Shown here: in pieces, positions 1-13,500 of the stretch
How positions within the stretch are numbered: position 1 is the stretch's first letter
Layout: each line of letters starts with the position of its first letter
Assembly: GCF_040958095.1 (NCBI RefSeq)
Contig: NC_091219.1
Span: forward strand, 30,453,252-30,517,251
DNA from: Procambarus clarkii
Taxonomy: Eukaryota; Arthropoda; Malacostraca; Decapoda; Cambaridae
Direction of reading: 5' to 3'
DNA length: 64,000 nucleotides
Notes under the pieces: model-generated
What the model was told of the DNA's origin: nothing
Database searches by the model: none
The model's input: the letters and a program-made list of their open reading frames with translations, nothing else
Translations under genes and position numbers: made by a program

Positions 1-2540
1 TTGCTGAGGACGTGCGCGCTCGTGGCCTGCTGGCTTTGGCTTTGCATTTCTTTTCTCTCCTGGAGCTGTCTGTAGACTGGTTTGAGGAGGATGTGGAGGT
101 GCTTGGGGCCATTCCTGGGTCTAGCGCCTTGGGCTCGGCAGCGCATGCGTCGTCTGCCTTGTTTAAGCTCTTTGCGCTGATCCTGCGGGATGCAGTGTTA
201 CTGTTTTATGCACCCCGGCTCATGTGCTGGCTGGCGGTGCTTGCTTCCTCCTTGGAATCTACTTGGGCCTTGGCTCTTTGAATATCTTCGCCCTTTTTAT
301 CCTTTGCTGTTTGCTGATTCTGCGGTGGCGAAGTATCTGCAGGCGGCTTTAGCTAGCTGTCGTCTGTTGTCCGACTTGTTGGTTCTCTGGGGATCCCGGG
401 GGGGGGGGGAGGCTTTCCTGGAGGAGTCTTGCCAGAGCTTGGGGTTCCGTTCATCGTGGTTGGCCACTGGTGCCAGTTTCAGAGCCGGTGCCATTTTCAA
501 ACCCGTCTTCGTGTGGTCGGTGGGGGTGTTCGCTCTGTGTGGAGCTCAGATTCTTGTAGGGGGGTGTCGGCCCTTTTGAGGTTCATCCCATTGATGGGGG
601 GAGGGGGAGGGAAAGAGGCTTGCTGTGTTTGCTTATGCCTGGTCCCACGATTTGTGGGTTTTTCGGTTTGTTTTTGATGGTCTGTGGTGGCGTTGGGTAG
701 CTCCGCCCCCTGTCCTCGGGGGGCTCGGGGCTCGCTTGGCAGGCCTCTTCTCCTGCATTCTGTTGGGTCATCTTGGAGTAGGTGTGCTTGGGTGTGGAAG
801 AAGCGCGCTTGGGTGTGGAAGAAGCGACAAAGTCTTTCAGATGGGGTTCCCGTCTGTTCCCTGCCCTGAAACGGGACTGTGCGACCTGCTGTTCATTCTG
901 GACTTGTCCTGTCTGAACCCCTGGGTTCATTGCCCCCTCCTTTCAGATGACTACTGTCCCAGGTCCAGCTTCTGTTGGAACCGGGTGCTTGGATGGTGTC
1001 CCTGGACCTGCAGGACGGTATTGGCACAGTCCTGATTCATCCGGGGTTCAGGGACAGGTTCAGCTCGGTTTTGTTGTGGGGCGTCAGAGTTACCACTTTT
1101 GTTGTCTCCCGTTCAGGTTGAACCTGGCACCTTGCGTTTTCACACACCTTACGCGGGTCGTGGTAGTCTGTCTGCATCTCTTAGGTGTTCGGGTGCTGGC
1201 CTACCTCAACAACTGGCTGGTCTGGGCTCCCAGCCGGTGCGCTTGTCTGCTCGCCAGGAATTTGGTTCTTTCCCAGCTCGCCGGGGTCGGGTTCCTGGTG
1301 AACTGGAGGAAGTCCCATTTGGTTCCCTCCCAGGTTTGGACTTGGCTGGGTCTTGTTTGGGACTCTCAGATCGTTGCCTTGTCTCTCCCTCCGGAGTCTT
1401 CCCTCTGGCTGTGGTCCCGCTTTTGCCTGTTTCTTGGGGGCTCCTGGGTCACTTGGCGGCTGCTCGAGGGTTTGTGTGGGAGCCTGAACTTTGCCGTGAT
1501 GGTCTACCCACCGGGTCAGGTTCGGCTTCATCAGCTATTCTGGTTCCTTTGGAGCCATCCCTTCCGCCTCTCTCACGATCGCTGGGTTCGACCGTCGGGG
1601 GGCCTTGTGTGGGTTGCTGCATCACTGGCTGCTTCTACAGGTTTTTCGGGGGTTCAGTGCCTTGGCACCTACTGGAGCCCTAGCTCGATGTGTTCACAGA
1701 TGTGTCTCTGGGCTGGGGCTTTGTGATCAGTGCTCACCAGGCCGGCCAGGGGCGGAGGGGTCCATCCTTCCGTTAAGCCCACAGCACGGTGCGGGAGTTT
1801 GCAATGGTGTGATATTTCTTTCGGAGGGTTCAATCGCCTGCGGATTGACGATCTGGCTCTATTCGGACTGCTCCCCCAATGGTTCATTGTCTGAACTGAG
1901 GGGGGTCCGTTGCGGTCCTTGCGTCTTTGGGGTTGGTCGCTTAGGGTGATTCATCTGCTGAGTTCTCAGAGTTTGGCTCTCCTGGCAGTTCACGTTCAGG
2001 GGGGTGTCCAACGTTCTGACTGACGGCCTGTCTTGGTTGATTTCCCTGTCCTTGGAATGGACAGTTGACGCCGACTCCTTCAGTTGGCTCTGCCAGACGT
2101 TCGGGCGCCCGGATGTGGACCTCTTCGCATTGGCGTGGTTGAGGCGTCTTCTGGTATATGTAGCGCCCTTTCCCAACTGTGAGACCGTCGGGGTCGATTT
2201 CTTTCGGCCGGACTGGTCGAGGTTGGGGTTCCTGGCTCGCTTGAAGACTTACCAGGGGAGAGTAGTCCTCTTGGCCCCATGGTGGCCGGCCCAGCCTTGG
2301 TTTCAGACGCTGCTTGCTCGGTGTCCCAACCCGGAGGTTTTCCCTTGGCACCTCTTCTTTCAGCAGCTTGGTCCGGTCCGTCATGTGGCTTGTTCGATCT
2401 TCTCCTCGAATCTTCGCGTTTGTTCTTTATTACTACAGTTTTTCACCATCTGTATGATGGTCAGGTGGCGTCCTTTGTGTTCCACCTGCGGGACTTAATC
2501 TCGCAGAGCTGCGCAGACGGCGGCGGGGCGACGTGGTGAC
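1..2540 (+). mobile_element. DIRS-like retroelement, degenerate (gag-like, RT and RNase H regions)
   Basis: Frames 12-281 and 190-579 resemble the gag-like region of a second copy at 54.5 kb (shared FFSLLELS..DW..EDV). From 847 to about 1700 the RT is readable: VSLDLQD-like region, GRQSYHF, LNLAPCVFTHLTRVVV, VLAYLNNWLVW, GFLVNWRKSHLVPSQ and WLGLVWDS. Between 2004 and 2400 come WLCQTFGRPDVDLFA and LLAPWWPAQPWFQ, typical of the RNase H/C-terminal part of DIRS pol. Frameshifts break the ORF, and the catalytic YLDDW is YLNNW, so the RT is dead. No tyrosine recombinase was seen. The element continues beyond the left edge. Confidence 0.75.
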
Positions 2541-2895
2541 GTTATGCTCATTTGCTTGTTTTTGTTTGGGGAGTTCTGTCCACTAGTTCAGCTCTAGGAA
2601 AGCAATTTCTAAACCAGAATAAGGGTTTGTTGTGGGATGCTTACCTTTCTGGGTGCCTTATCCGGTCGATGGCAGACATAGAATGCTTCCAACCACATGA
2701 GGGTTTCTGTAGGCCATTGCTCCTCTCGCCTTTCTGAGAGGGGCCAGGTTATGGCTCGTTGTCCTGAGTAGGCCTAAGAGCTCCATTCACTGACTAATAC
2801 CAATGTCTAATATTAGCAATATCACCCTGGATAGCTCCGGGGAGCCTCCAGGTCTCGGCCAGAAAATGGCATTTCATTACATTCAATGCTGGTTT
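2541..2895 (+). repeat. DIRS-associated terminal module, plus orientation
   Basis: It directly follows the DIRS pol region. Diagnostic order: GGGAGTTCTGTCCACTAG, CTTTCTGGGTGCCTTATC, GATGGCAGACATAGAATGC, GGGGCCAGGTTATGGCTCG, GTAGGCCTAAGAGCTCC, GATAGCTCCGGGGAGCCTCC and a final ATTTCATTACATTCAATGC. The same order recurs in both orientations across the window. Confidence 0.7.
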
Positions 2896-3580
2896 TATGA
2901 GGATAAATTCCAATTACTGCGCTTTGGAAAAAACTTAAACATCAAAGTCCAAACCACATATAAATATGTCGAACCACACCATTGAAAGAAAAAAAAATGT
3001 AAATGATTTAAGAGTAATCATATCGGATGACCTTACCTTCAAAGAACACAATGCAGTTGCTGTCACAACTGCAAGAAAAATAACAGGTTGAATAACGAGG
3101 ACCTTCCAAATAAGATATTCCACACCAGTGATGATACTTTTTAAGGCATTAGTGCTCTCTGCAATGGAATATTGTTGCACTAACAGCCCTATTCAAAGCT
3201 GGAAAAATTGCTGACCTGGAGAGCATGCAGAGATCTTTTACTGCTAAAATTCACTCAATAAAACATCTTAATTTTTGGGACCACCTAAAAATGTTAAATC
3301 TGTATTCCCTAAAGTGCAGGTAGGAGTTTTTATATATGATATGATATAATATGATGCATAATAATTTATAAATGGAAAACATTATAGGGACTGGTTCCAA
3401 ATTTGCACACAGAAATAACACCACACGAGACCAGAAGGCATGGCAGGATGTGAAAAATAGCCCCCACTGAAAAGCAGGTGCAATAGGCATGCTGAGAGAG
3501 AACTCAATCAATATCAAAGATCCAAGACTTTTCAACACTTTCCCTAAACATACGCAGCCTGTCCTCTAAACAAAGGCCCA
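2896..3580 (+). mobile_element. LINE 3' fragment (RT C-terminal region)
   Basis: The translation, with frameshifts, reads LRFGKNLNIKVQTTYKYVE, DLRVIISDDLTFKEHNAV, a SAMEYCC-type block, FTAKIHSIKHLNFWDHLKML and NNTTRDQKAWQDVKNS. This is the usual C-terminal series after the RT of CR1/L2/Jockey-type LINEs. It is 5'-truncated and has stops and frameshifts. Confidence 0.6.
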
Positions 3581-3954
3581 AAGTCCATTCCATGCACCCG
3601 CCAAACCTCCTGTTTATGAATGGAAAAACGGTTTACACACTACTCGCAACTGATGACGTCCGAACATTTCCGGAACAAGTGCTTCGTTGACGACTTTTGT
3701 TTGAACTACATTGCTGTAAATGCTTCACCCATGTACTACAAATAATTGCAAAGGAACTTAACATTTAACTTAACCTAACCAATTCCTAAATATACACAGT
3801 TTACTGATATATAACAATATTAATTTATACTTGAGAAAATTGCTATTTTTATTGAACAGCAAGTTAAAATTGATGAATGTTTCTATGGGGTCTACCGCTG
3901 GATGGAATGGACTTGGTCTGAAGATGGGTTGACATGTGGGCCATAATTGGCCGA
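3581..3954. other. Intronic or upstream spacer, no gene seen
   Basis: AT-rich spacer between two LINE 3' fragments. No host exon, RNA gene or clear repeat border was recognised. Confidence 0.5.
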
Positions 3955-4150
3955 CCTCTCGCAGTGTTCAAAAGAGAACCCAATAAGCATCTTCAAAGGA
4001 TTACCTGATCAACCAGGCTGTGACTCATACATCAGGCTGCAAGCAGCTGCATCAAACAACCTGGATGATCAGACCAGCAACCAGGAGGCTTGGTTAGAGA
4101 CTGGGCTGCGGGAACATTGATGCTCGGAATCATCGACAGATTCTAGTTTC
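3955..4150 (+). mobile_element. LINE 3'-end fragment (FKRE..D..CD tail)
   Basis: A frame reads FKREPNKHLQRI followed by a pattern like DQPGCDSYIRLQAAASNN, the tail common to arthropod LINE ORF2 proteins. It is short, has no RT core and is probably a 3' relic. Confidence 0.5.
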
Positions 4151-4415
4151 CATGTTGAATTTGGGAATGGCTTGTATAACATTAAAATTACATAGGCTTC
4201 ACTTTAGATTTGAATTAATTTACATGAAGTTGATTCCCTTTCATTGACTGTATATTGTTTGATTGGTATGATGGCAATAAAGCTTTGTTATACAGTATAC
4301 ATTATTTTGCTCAGTTTATACCATTAGTCACAGTTTTGTAGTGTGAGAACCATGCTTGCTTTAATGTTGCTTTAGTCAGGGTTGCTTAAATTAATTGTAA
4401 TAATTTTATTTCAAG

Positions 4416-4596
4416 GTTGATGAGGATTTCATGGCTACTTACCAGCTATCATATGGCTTTAACCCAGACGGGACCAAAAATTTAAACCCACTTAAGTTTG
4501 ATGATGGAGAAGAAGAAGCAGCAGCAGCAAGATTAGCTGAAGAAGAAGAAGAAAAAAAAGCTAAGGCAAAACTTAATCAAGTAAAAAAGAAACCAA
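4416..4596 (+). CDS. HTATSF1: HTATSF1 exon: N-terminal conserved block and acidic stretch
   Basis: The acceptor is a T-rich tract ending TTTCAAG before 4416; the frame opens with VDEDFMATYQLSYGF, matching the human TEDFIATYQANYGF block that follows the KAWFPK motif. An ATG at 4431 lies inside this block and is unlikely to be the true start. A GAA/GCA-rich stretch gives poly-Glu/Ala. I chose the donor GTGAGA at 4597 over GTAAAA at 4581 because only 4597 leaves one base, which joins the two-base overhang of the next exon (ACC, Thr) immediately before the conserved Trp-Phe. Confidence 0.85.
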
Positions 4597-7500
4597 GTGA
4601 GATTACTATATAATGTATCTTATTTTATATAAATTGTTTATTCTGTTTGGCTTATTCATGAATTCAAAAATGTCTTTTTTTTTAATGAAAGGTTGTTTTT
4701 ATATGTACATTTGTACTTTTGAATCAAGTGACAAGTGCAGGTACATGTACATTGTACATGTACCCACACTTGTGGAAACATTGTAGAAATTTAAAGGACA
4801 TTGTAGTTTTTACAGTGTTAAGGACAGTCTGTCAGTGAAAATTAGTGTAAACTGAGGCAAGGAGAGGTGCAGTGGATTTGCATTGTAACCAGCCATTAAC
4901 AACCACTCTTAACCAGTTGTGACAGTTGCAATAAGATTTGAGAATTAAGTGGTAGTCTTCAGGGAAAAGCCAATGATGTGGTTACTGTGGTAGCCTTCAG
5001 GGAGAGGACACTTAATCTTGCAATGAGAGCCTGTCGTTCTCAATTGTTGCAAGTTCTTCATACAGTCATCAGTAGGTAATGAGGACCGTGCATCTGGAGT
5101 TAATTTGAGTAGTGACTTTGCATATTGGAGCCCCAGAATTAACCTCCTTTGTTTCTCTAATTTCCTGGATGATGAGAAAAAAAGGAATTGTTTCTGCAAT
5201 TCATTTGACCAGGTAGCTATCCAAGCTAATATCGCTAATGTCAGACTTTGGCATCAGTCATGTGTATGGAGTTCTGTGGGTCTATCGGGGACCACGAGCC
5301 AGAACCTGACCCGCCTCAGAGAGGCATGAGGAGCAATGGCCTATAGAAACCCCCGAGTGGTTGGAAGTATTCTATGTCTGCCATTGACCGGGTCAGGCAT
5401 CCAGAAAGATAGGCATCCCCCCAAAAAACCTATTCTGGCGAAAATTGCTACAAATGCCAAACTAGTGGATAGAACTTCCCAAACAGAAATGAGCAAAGGA
5501 GCATGATGTCACGCAGCGCCACAACACTGTCTGTGCAGCTTCACCTCCCCCCCCCCCCCCCTGAGAGGGGGAAGAGGGAGCCCCAGACCCCGCACTGGCA
5601 ATCCACATCCCAGTTCTGAGGCTGGATATCTAGATATCTAAAACGCGAACAAAACGCTGACCAGAGGGAGGAAGGGTTGCTTGGGAGCCTCCGGATCTCG
5701 TCCAGAAAATGGCGTTTCATTACATTCAACGCTAGGCATTCTGGGGGGGATTCCCTTTGGCTCCCCGGAGCTACCTCCTAACAGATGAACACCAGAGGGA
5801 CTTGCCCGGGAGGCGGTCGCTGTTCACTCTTCAACGCGAAGCAGAGACAACTGGCTGCAACCGCCGACCCAAAGCAACACAGGCCCGACTGAGGCCCAGG
5901 AATGTTCTCCAAGTAACTCTTAGCCAGGACTCTATTCGACCTCCAAAATCCCTGCGGCCGAATGTCGGCGGCTGGCGTCATTGATGGAGTGAGTGGCAGC
6001 GAGAGGCTGGCTGGCAGATGTGGTGGCCACTCCTCGTTGCTTTTTGACTCGCAATGTTAACTTGGTGGTTCGTTATGGTGAACAAAACATGCAGATACTG
6101 TACTTGTATATAACCTGTGTATATAGTGTAATAACCGACAAAGTATTTGTGTGTTTTATGAACACAATAATTGAATCAATAATATGCACACCATAATTTT
6201 GAGTACAGCGATGATTCACACATTTTATTATATAAATATATCACTACACACCATTGAAAAATATTACAGCAAAAAAAAAAAAAAAAAATTAATCGGAGAC
6301 ATTGAAATAATTAGGTAAATATATCTTTGTGGCTACTCCTGCCTGACAACTGGGGCAGAGCAGACTGCCTCGGATGCTTGCTGAGTCAGCGCCTCTTTTT
6401 TGCCAGACTTTCCTGCCCAATTGTGGCCAAAATATGCCACTTACGATTTTTTATTTTTTCGCCGTGATCAGGGAACACAAATTAACAGGTTTATAAGAGA
6501 AAACAATTTGGAAACCTGGGAAAAAAACCCAGGCTGCAGTGGGTTTCCCGTAGGGCTTATTCGTTCTACGGGCCCTGGAAAACCCCTCTGGGCTCAGTCG
6601 TACCATGGTACTTCTTCCGAGCTCACTCTCACATTGGGCAAACTTATGGGTTGTCGGACACCCCTGCCTCAGGAAGTCCGGCGTCCATCCTGCCTCTGTC
6701 ATACTGGCTGTGGGTTGGGGACACCTGCGACCCGGGGTCTGGTGAGATTTGTTCCCCACTTGTGCTCCAATTACTCCTCCCTTCTTTAGTGATATTTGGA
6801 ATCAGGCAGCGGCTGCACTGCATGATCAGTTCTCCTTATTGCAATGAGCTAGGTTGGTTGCCCAGTTGAAGGTCCTGAAGCTGGCCCGCTTGGGTTTGTG
6901 GGACTTCGGTTTGTAGGCGTTGGTCGTTTCGACCTTAGTTCAATCCGTGCCTTCCTCTTCCTTCCCAAATGTGCGTGGTTTGCCCTGCTCCACCTTTCCT
7001 GCTTCCAGCTCCAAAACGTCTTGAGGGTTTCAAGAGTTGGGGCGGGGTTTCACTCTGGGGAAGGCTTGGGTGGCTTCGGGAGCTGTCCATTCCAGTAATT
7101 ACCTAAGTGTAATTGCCTAAGTGTAGTTACAGGATGAGAGCTACGCTCGTGGTGTCCCGTCTTCCCAGCACTCTTTGTCATATAACGCTTTGAAACTACT
7201 GACGGTCTTGGCCTCCACCACCTTCTCACTTAACTTGTTCCAACCATCTACCACTCTATTTGCGAAAATGAATTTTCTTATATTTCTTCGGCATCTGTGT
7301 TTAGCTAGTTTATATCTATGATCTCTTGTTCTTAAAGTTCCAGGTCTCGGGAAATCTTCCCTATCGATTTTATCAATTCCTATTACTATTTTGTATGTAG
7401 TGATCATATCACCTCTTTTTCTTGTCTTCCAGTTTTGGCATATTTAATGCCTCTAACCTCTCTTTGTAGCTCTTGCCCTTCAGTTCTGGGAGCCACTTAG

Positions 7501-10500
7501 TAGCATGTCTTTGCACCTTTTCCAGTCTGTTGATGTGCTTCTTAAGATATGGGCACCACACAACCGCTGCATATTCTAGCTTTGGCCTAACAAAAGTCGT
7601 GAACAATTTCTTTAGTATATTGCCATCCATGTATTTAAAAGCAATTCTGATGTTAGAAAGCATGGCATAGGCTCCTCGCACAATATTCTTTATGTGGTCC
7701 TCAGGTGATAGTTTTCTATCTAGAACCACCCCTAGATCTCTTTCTTTATCAGAATTCTTTAAAGATTTCTCACATAATATATAGGTTGTGTGGGGTCTAT
7801 GTTCTCCTATTCCACATTCCATAACATGGCATTTATTAACATTAAATTCCATTTGCCAAGTGGTGCTATCTTGAGGTTATCTTGAGATGATTTCGGGGCT
7901 TTAGTGTCCCCGCGGTCCGGTCCTCGACCAGGCCTCCACCCCCAGGAAGCAGCCCGTGACAGCTGACTAACACCCAGGTACCTATTATACTGCTAGGTAA
8001 CAGTGCCATACGGTGAAAGAAACTCTGCCCATTGTTTCTCACCGGCGCCTGGGATCGAACCCAGGACCACAGGATCACAAGTCCAGCGTGCTGTCCGCTC
8101 GGCCGACCGGCTCCCTATACTTATTTTGTCCAGGTCATCTTGAAGGGCATGACAATCATCTAAGTTTCTTATCCTTCCTATTATCTTAGCATCATCAGCA
8201 AACATGTTCATATAATTCTGTATACCAACTGGTAGATCATTTATGTAGACAATAAACATCACTGGTGCAAGAACTGAACCCTGTGGTACTCCACTTGTGA
8301 CATTTCTCCATTCCGATACATTGCCTCTGATCACTGCCCTCATTTTTCTATCAGTCTGAAAATTTTTCATCCATGTTAGAAGCTTACCTGTCACCCCTCC
8401 AATATTTTCCAGTTTCCAGAACAACCTCTTATGTGGAACTCTGTTGAAAGCCTTTTTTAGGTCCAGATAGATGCAGTCAACCCAACCATCTCTTTCCTGT
8501 AATATCTCTGTTGCTCGATCATAGAAACTGAGTAAATTCGATACACAGGATTTTCCAGATTGAAAACCATACTGTCTGTCTGATATTATATAATTTCTCT
8601 CCAGGTGTTCTACCCATTTAGTTTTAATTATTTTTTCCAATATTTTGACTATTACACTTGTCAATGATACCGGTTTATAATTAAGGGGGTCTTCCCTGCT
8701 TTGTACTAACTTCCCTGTTAGTTGGATGATGATGTGTTGGTTTGTTTGCTTTCTGAGGGAGTTCTTTTGAGCTTGTGAGGACATAGCTTGCAATTTTCAA
8801 CCAGACAGTAGTCTGTCTTCATTCACCTACCTTTCTGGGTCCTTCACCAGTCGATGGAAAGATGACATACCTTAAATATAAAATGTCAATGGCCATTGCT
8901 CCCTTCGTCTCTCTGAGGGGGCTAGGTTCTGGCTCATTGCCCTCGGTAGGCTTAAAAGGACTCTGCAACTGATGACACTCGAGTAGTATGGCACTTGATC
9001 AGTAAGATAGCTTCAGGGAGCCTCTGGGGCTCGCCCAGAAACTGGTGTTTAATTACATTGAATGCTCTTTTTTGTGTTGATATGGTGCCATGTCAATGTT
9101 ACTTGTACATTCTTCTATTGTGACTATCCAAAAGAAAATTGACAATTTTGATGCAAACATTGAAACTACTGTACTGTGTGTTACTTGTGAAATGCAGTTC
9201 AACATACTTAAGATTATGGTAAATTAATTCACTTAGATAGCATAATTAAAGTGAATTGTCACCCGCTCTTTGTGCCTCGCAGAGGGGCCTCGTAGCCTGG
9301 TGGATAGCGCGCAGGACTCATAATTCTGTGGCGCGGGTTCGATTCCCGCACGAGGCAGAAACAAATGGGCAAAGTTTCTTTCACCCTGAATGCCCCTGTT
9401 ACCTAGCAGTAAATAGGTACCTGGGAGTTAGTCAGCTGTCACGGGCTGCTTCCTGGGGGTGGAGGCCTGGTCGAGGACCGAGCCGCGTGGACACTAAAGC
9501 CCCGAAATCATCTCAAGATAACCTCAAGATAATCTCAAGATAGCCTCTGTGAGGGGGGGCTAGGTTTTGGTTCTGGTTCCCAGTAGGCAAAACTGAATTC
9601 CCACATCTGATGTGACCCATTTGCATAGATTAATCTTGGCAAGATAGCTTCAGGAAACCACCTAGGGCTTCCCCCAGACAAGAATTTTGTTCCATGTATC
9701 TATATTTCAGCAGCATATTACTCCTGTATGCAACAATTTATCACATATCATGTGCTATTTGTATTGTTTTCATTAAATATTTGTTATCTTTACAGCCTGG
9801 TTTGAAATGGATGATGATCACAATACCAAAGTTTATGTGAGCAACCTTCCTGACTCTATGACAGAACAGGAATTTATTGAATTGATGCAAAAATGTGGCA
9901 TGATTCTTAAAGATATTGATACAAATAAACCGAAGATTAAGATGTATCGAGATGAAGAGGGAAACTTCAAAGGAGATGCACTTTGTACTTACATAAAGGT
10001 ATGATTTCTTATAAGTTTTAAGCTACTACATTATTAAGAGTTCATATACCAGTACCGTATGTAATATTATTAACTGTATTTCTGTAGTTTTCAGTATGTG
10101 AATTTGCTTTGGTTAATATGCATTTTCTGTGGGTAGCCTAGTCGGCTCCCTGAAGCTATCCCACTGATGTAGTGCTATCCTATTTGGGGTCACCAGTCAG
10201 AGTTCTTGTTGCCTACCGAGGACCAACACCAGAACCTGGCCCCCCACCCCCCCTCACGAGGCACAGAGAGCAATGACTTATGAGCACTTTACACTTAAAG
10301 TGTGTCATACTCGCTCTTACCTGGGACGCAGTCAGGTCAAGACGTACCTGCTCCGCGACTAGGGGTGAAGTTAGTATTGGAGTTTAGCTCAGTCTACACA
10401 TAAGGAGACTGACTAATATCAACCACATTCTACACATCTTCCCCCATACTGGGTACTGAGATGGAGAATGGGTCAACAGAGGGACTGGCTACTCCCCACG

Positions 10501-13500
10501 GCAATACTGACATGAATACAGACTCTGAAAGCAGCCAGTCAGTTGAGGAGCGTAATATTCAGGAAGTGCTAACCAGGGGACAGAAGAAACGGAGAAGACA
10601 GGACAGGCTTAGTTTTGACAGTGATAGTGTACATAACGGAAATGACATGAGAATGAAGAACGACGCCGAGACTGATCAAACCAGTGTCGACGAAAGGACA
10701 GAACGATGTCAGGAAGGTGACGGTCAGTGGAGGTGGAGGCTTCTCTTCCCTGCCTCCTGCACACTGACCTACCACAACAACTTTGGAAGAGAACACCGCA
10801 AGTTCGAGCCCCTGCTGAAGGAAGGTGTGAACAGTCCTTACCTAACGGTAGGTTAAGGTTCATATAGTAAGTATACATATAATATTATAAATATATGCAT
10901 ATGATATTATAAAGAGTAAAATTACTGAAATCAAAAAGTGATCCATACAGTGAAGCACAAATACAATACAATACATCAGACAATGGAAATGTGTGGCGAG
11001 TGTTCAGAAGTATTGGGAAGACGTACTGTAGGCGTCAAGTGTTGCATCTGTAACATAAGATTTCACTTAATACCATGGGAGCCGGTTGGCCGAGCGGACA
11101 GCACGCTCGACTTGTGATCCTGTGGTCCTGGGTTCGATCCCAGGCGCCGGCGAGAAACAATGGGCAGAGTTTCTTTCACCCTATGCCCCTGTTACCTAGC
11201 AGTAAAATAAGTACCTGGGTGTTAGTCAGCTGTCACGGGCTGCTTCCTGGGGGTGGAGGCCTGGTCGAGGACCGGGCCGCGGGGACACTAAAAAGCCCTG
11301 AAATCATCTCAAGATAACCTCACCTGGGCTGTGCAGGCATCTTCAGGATGCACAAACAGGCAAGGAATTTACTGGGTTTGCAAAGATGACAGGTTAATGT
11401 GGGAGAACATAACTAAACTGATGAAAAACATTTCCGAGTCACAAAGATTATCATTCACAGAAAAGCTACCAATGATATATGCGGACTGGGAAAAGAAAAC
11501 ACTGGATAACGACCAAAACTCAGGAACAGGTAGTTTAAAGAACCGCAGCAATAGTGTGGAAGAAGAGGGTATTGTGGTATAAAACAACAGCAATATTACA
11601 GAGCCAGGTAATATAAACAATGAGTGCAACAATGAGACAGTGCATAAATGAAGGACTTGGGACGAAAGACGGAGATGGCTCCAATAAAGAGGTAGACAAG
11701 ACAGGCACAGGTATTTCAAGGTATACCTTGAAAAACATAAAAAACTGAAAATATTTGCAAATTTTAGGCTCAAAGAATATGCAAATATGGAAAATTAGGA
11801 GCAAAATGCAATTTTCTGCATCCTTGAAAATGCAGGAACATGTTGGCGAGGGGTACATGCCATTTTGGAACGGGGTGTAGATACTTCCACCCTAAATTAT
11901 GTCAATTTTCAATTAGGGACAAAAAATGCTACAACCTTCAGTCTCCGGAATTCCACGTGAGAGGTACACAGCGTTATAGATGGGAAGATCAATATGACAC
12001 TACTGGAAATTTTTTAGAGGAAGGCAGAAACAAAGTAGTAAATATAAGAGAGGAACAGTCAGATGGAACCACTGCAGGATTACAGAGGGGAAGGGAGATA
12101 ACCACAAGACTGGAATACAAATTATCAACAAGTACACAGGTACTACACCACACAACACCCGTCCTACTACCAAAACAACACACCAGAAAAGACACGCAAT
12201 GTGGGAAATCATTCATATTTGCAAACATACAAGGCTTGAAATCAAAATCAAGAAATAAAGTTAAGTTCATAAATGGCCTTCTAATAGAATCAAACTCGAT
12301 ATTTGGTGCATTTATAGAAACCCACACAAAAGACCACATGGATAGTGAAATCTGGATTCCGAATTATAATCTATATAGATGTGACAGAGTAATTAGGTCA
12401 AGTGGAGGAGTAGGTCTGTATATCAAAGAGGAGCTGGCATGCACAGAGCTCCTGAACTCGTCCAATGAGGTGGTAGAGGTACAGTACTTGGAATCAAGGT
12501 AGAAAATATTAATCTACTTATTATTTTAATATACAAACCACCAGATGCAACAGTTGCAACACTGAACAGATCCACAAAATAGAGAATATCCTTGATAACC
12601 TAGCAAACCCAGTACCAGATATTATCTTTCTTGGAGACTTCAATCTATCCAGTTTAAAATGGAGAATAGTAAACAATAACATTATAGCAGGAAATCAACC
12701 TGGAAAAAGCCAACCACAGGTCAGAGAACTACTGAGATTCTGTGACAAATTCTCGCTCAGTCAGCAGATTACAGAACCGACTAGGAACGAAAACACGCTG
12801 GACCTGATATTCACAAACGATGATCAGTTAATCAGACATATTACTGTCTCAGACACTACGTACTCGGACCACAAGCTCATTGAAGTGCAAACTAACAATA
12901 ATAACAGTAGTAGGCCCAAGAGAAACAACAAGTGAGAAGAGTTATTTAATAAATTAAATTTTAATAATAAAAAGGATAGACTGGGAGAAAAATAAACAGG
13001 GAACTTACAAACATTCAATGGGAAAATGTTCTAAGAAATAAAAATCCTACACAAGGAATAGAAAAACTGACTTCTGAAGCATATCCTCGAAAATACGACT
13101 CTCCATACAAAGAAGAAATAATTTAAACAGGGAGATTGAAGAAATCGAACAGAGACTGAAGCATATCAGACTGAAGCATGTTAGACTGAAGAAAGGCAAC
13201 TAGAACAGAAAGCAATTCAAGAAATAAAGAAAAACCCAAAATATTTCTTCACATATGCTAAATCTGCATCTAATGCAGTGGAGGCCTGGTCGAGGACCGG
13301 GCCGCAGGGGACACTAAAGCCCCGAAATCATCTCAAGATAACCTCAAGAAATCAAATGCAAAAACCACTGCCAGTATTGGACCTATTCGTATTAGTGAAG
13401 GTTCATACACTGAGGATGACAAAGAAATTAATGAAATCCTTAAAAAGCAATATGAGGACATGTTTAGCACTCAGATACACAGCATGAAAGTGGAAGATTC

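Noticed and set aside
4431..4433. ATG as the HTATSF1 start codon
   Set aside because: It lies inside the conserved EDF-x-ATYQ block, and the frame is open upstream to a good acceptor; the true start should be in an upstream exon.
4581..4586. GTAAAA as donor of the first HTATSF1 exon in the window
   Set aside because: It would end in phase 0 and break the frame with exon 9796, which needs one leading base; GTGAGA at 4597 fits.
9287..9357. Possible tRNA-Met(CAT) gene with pairing acceptor ends
   Set aside because: It looks structurally tRNA-like, but it is immediately followed by the common SINE body and tail; treated as a SINE head.
11081..11153. Possible tRNA gene (A and B boxes, GGTTCGATCCC)
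   Set aside because: The sequence continues into the SINE body found with all other copies, so it is a SINE head, not a functional tRNA gene.
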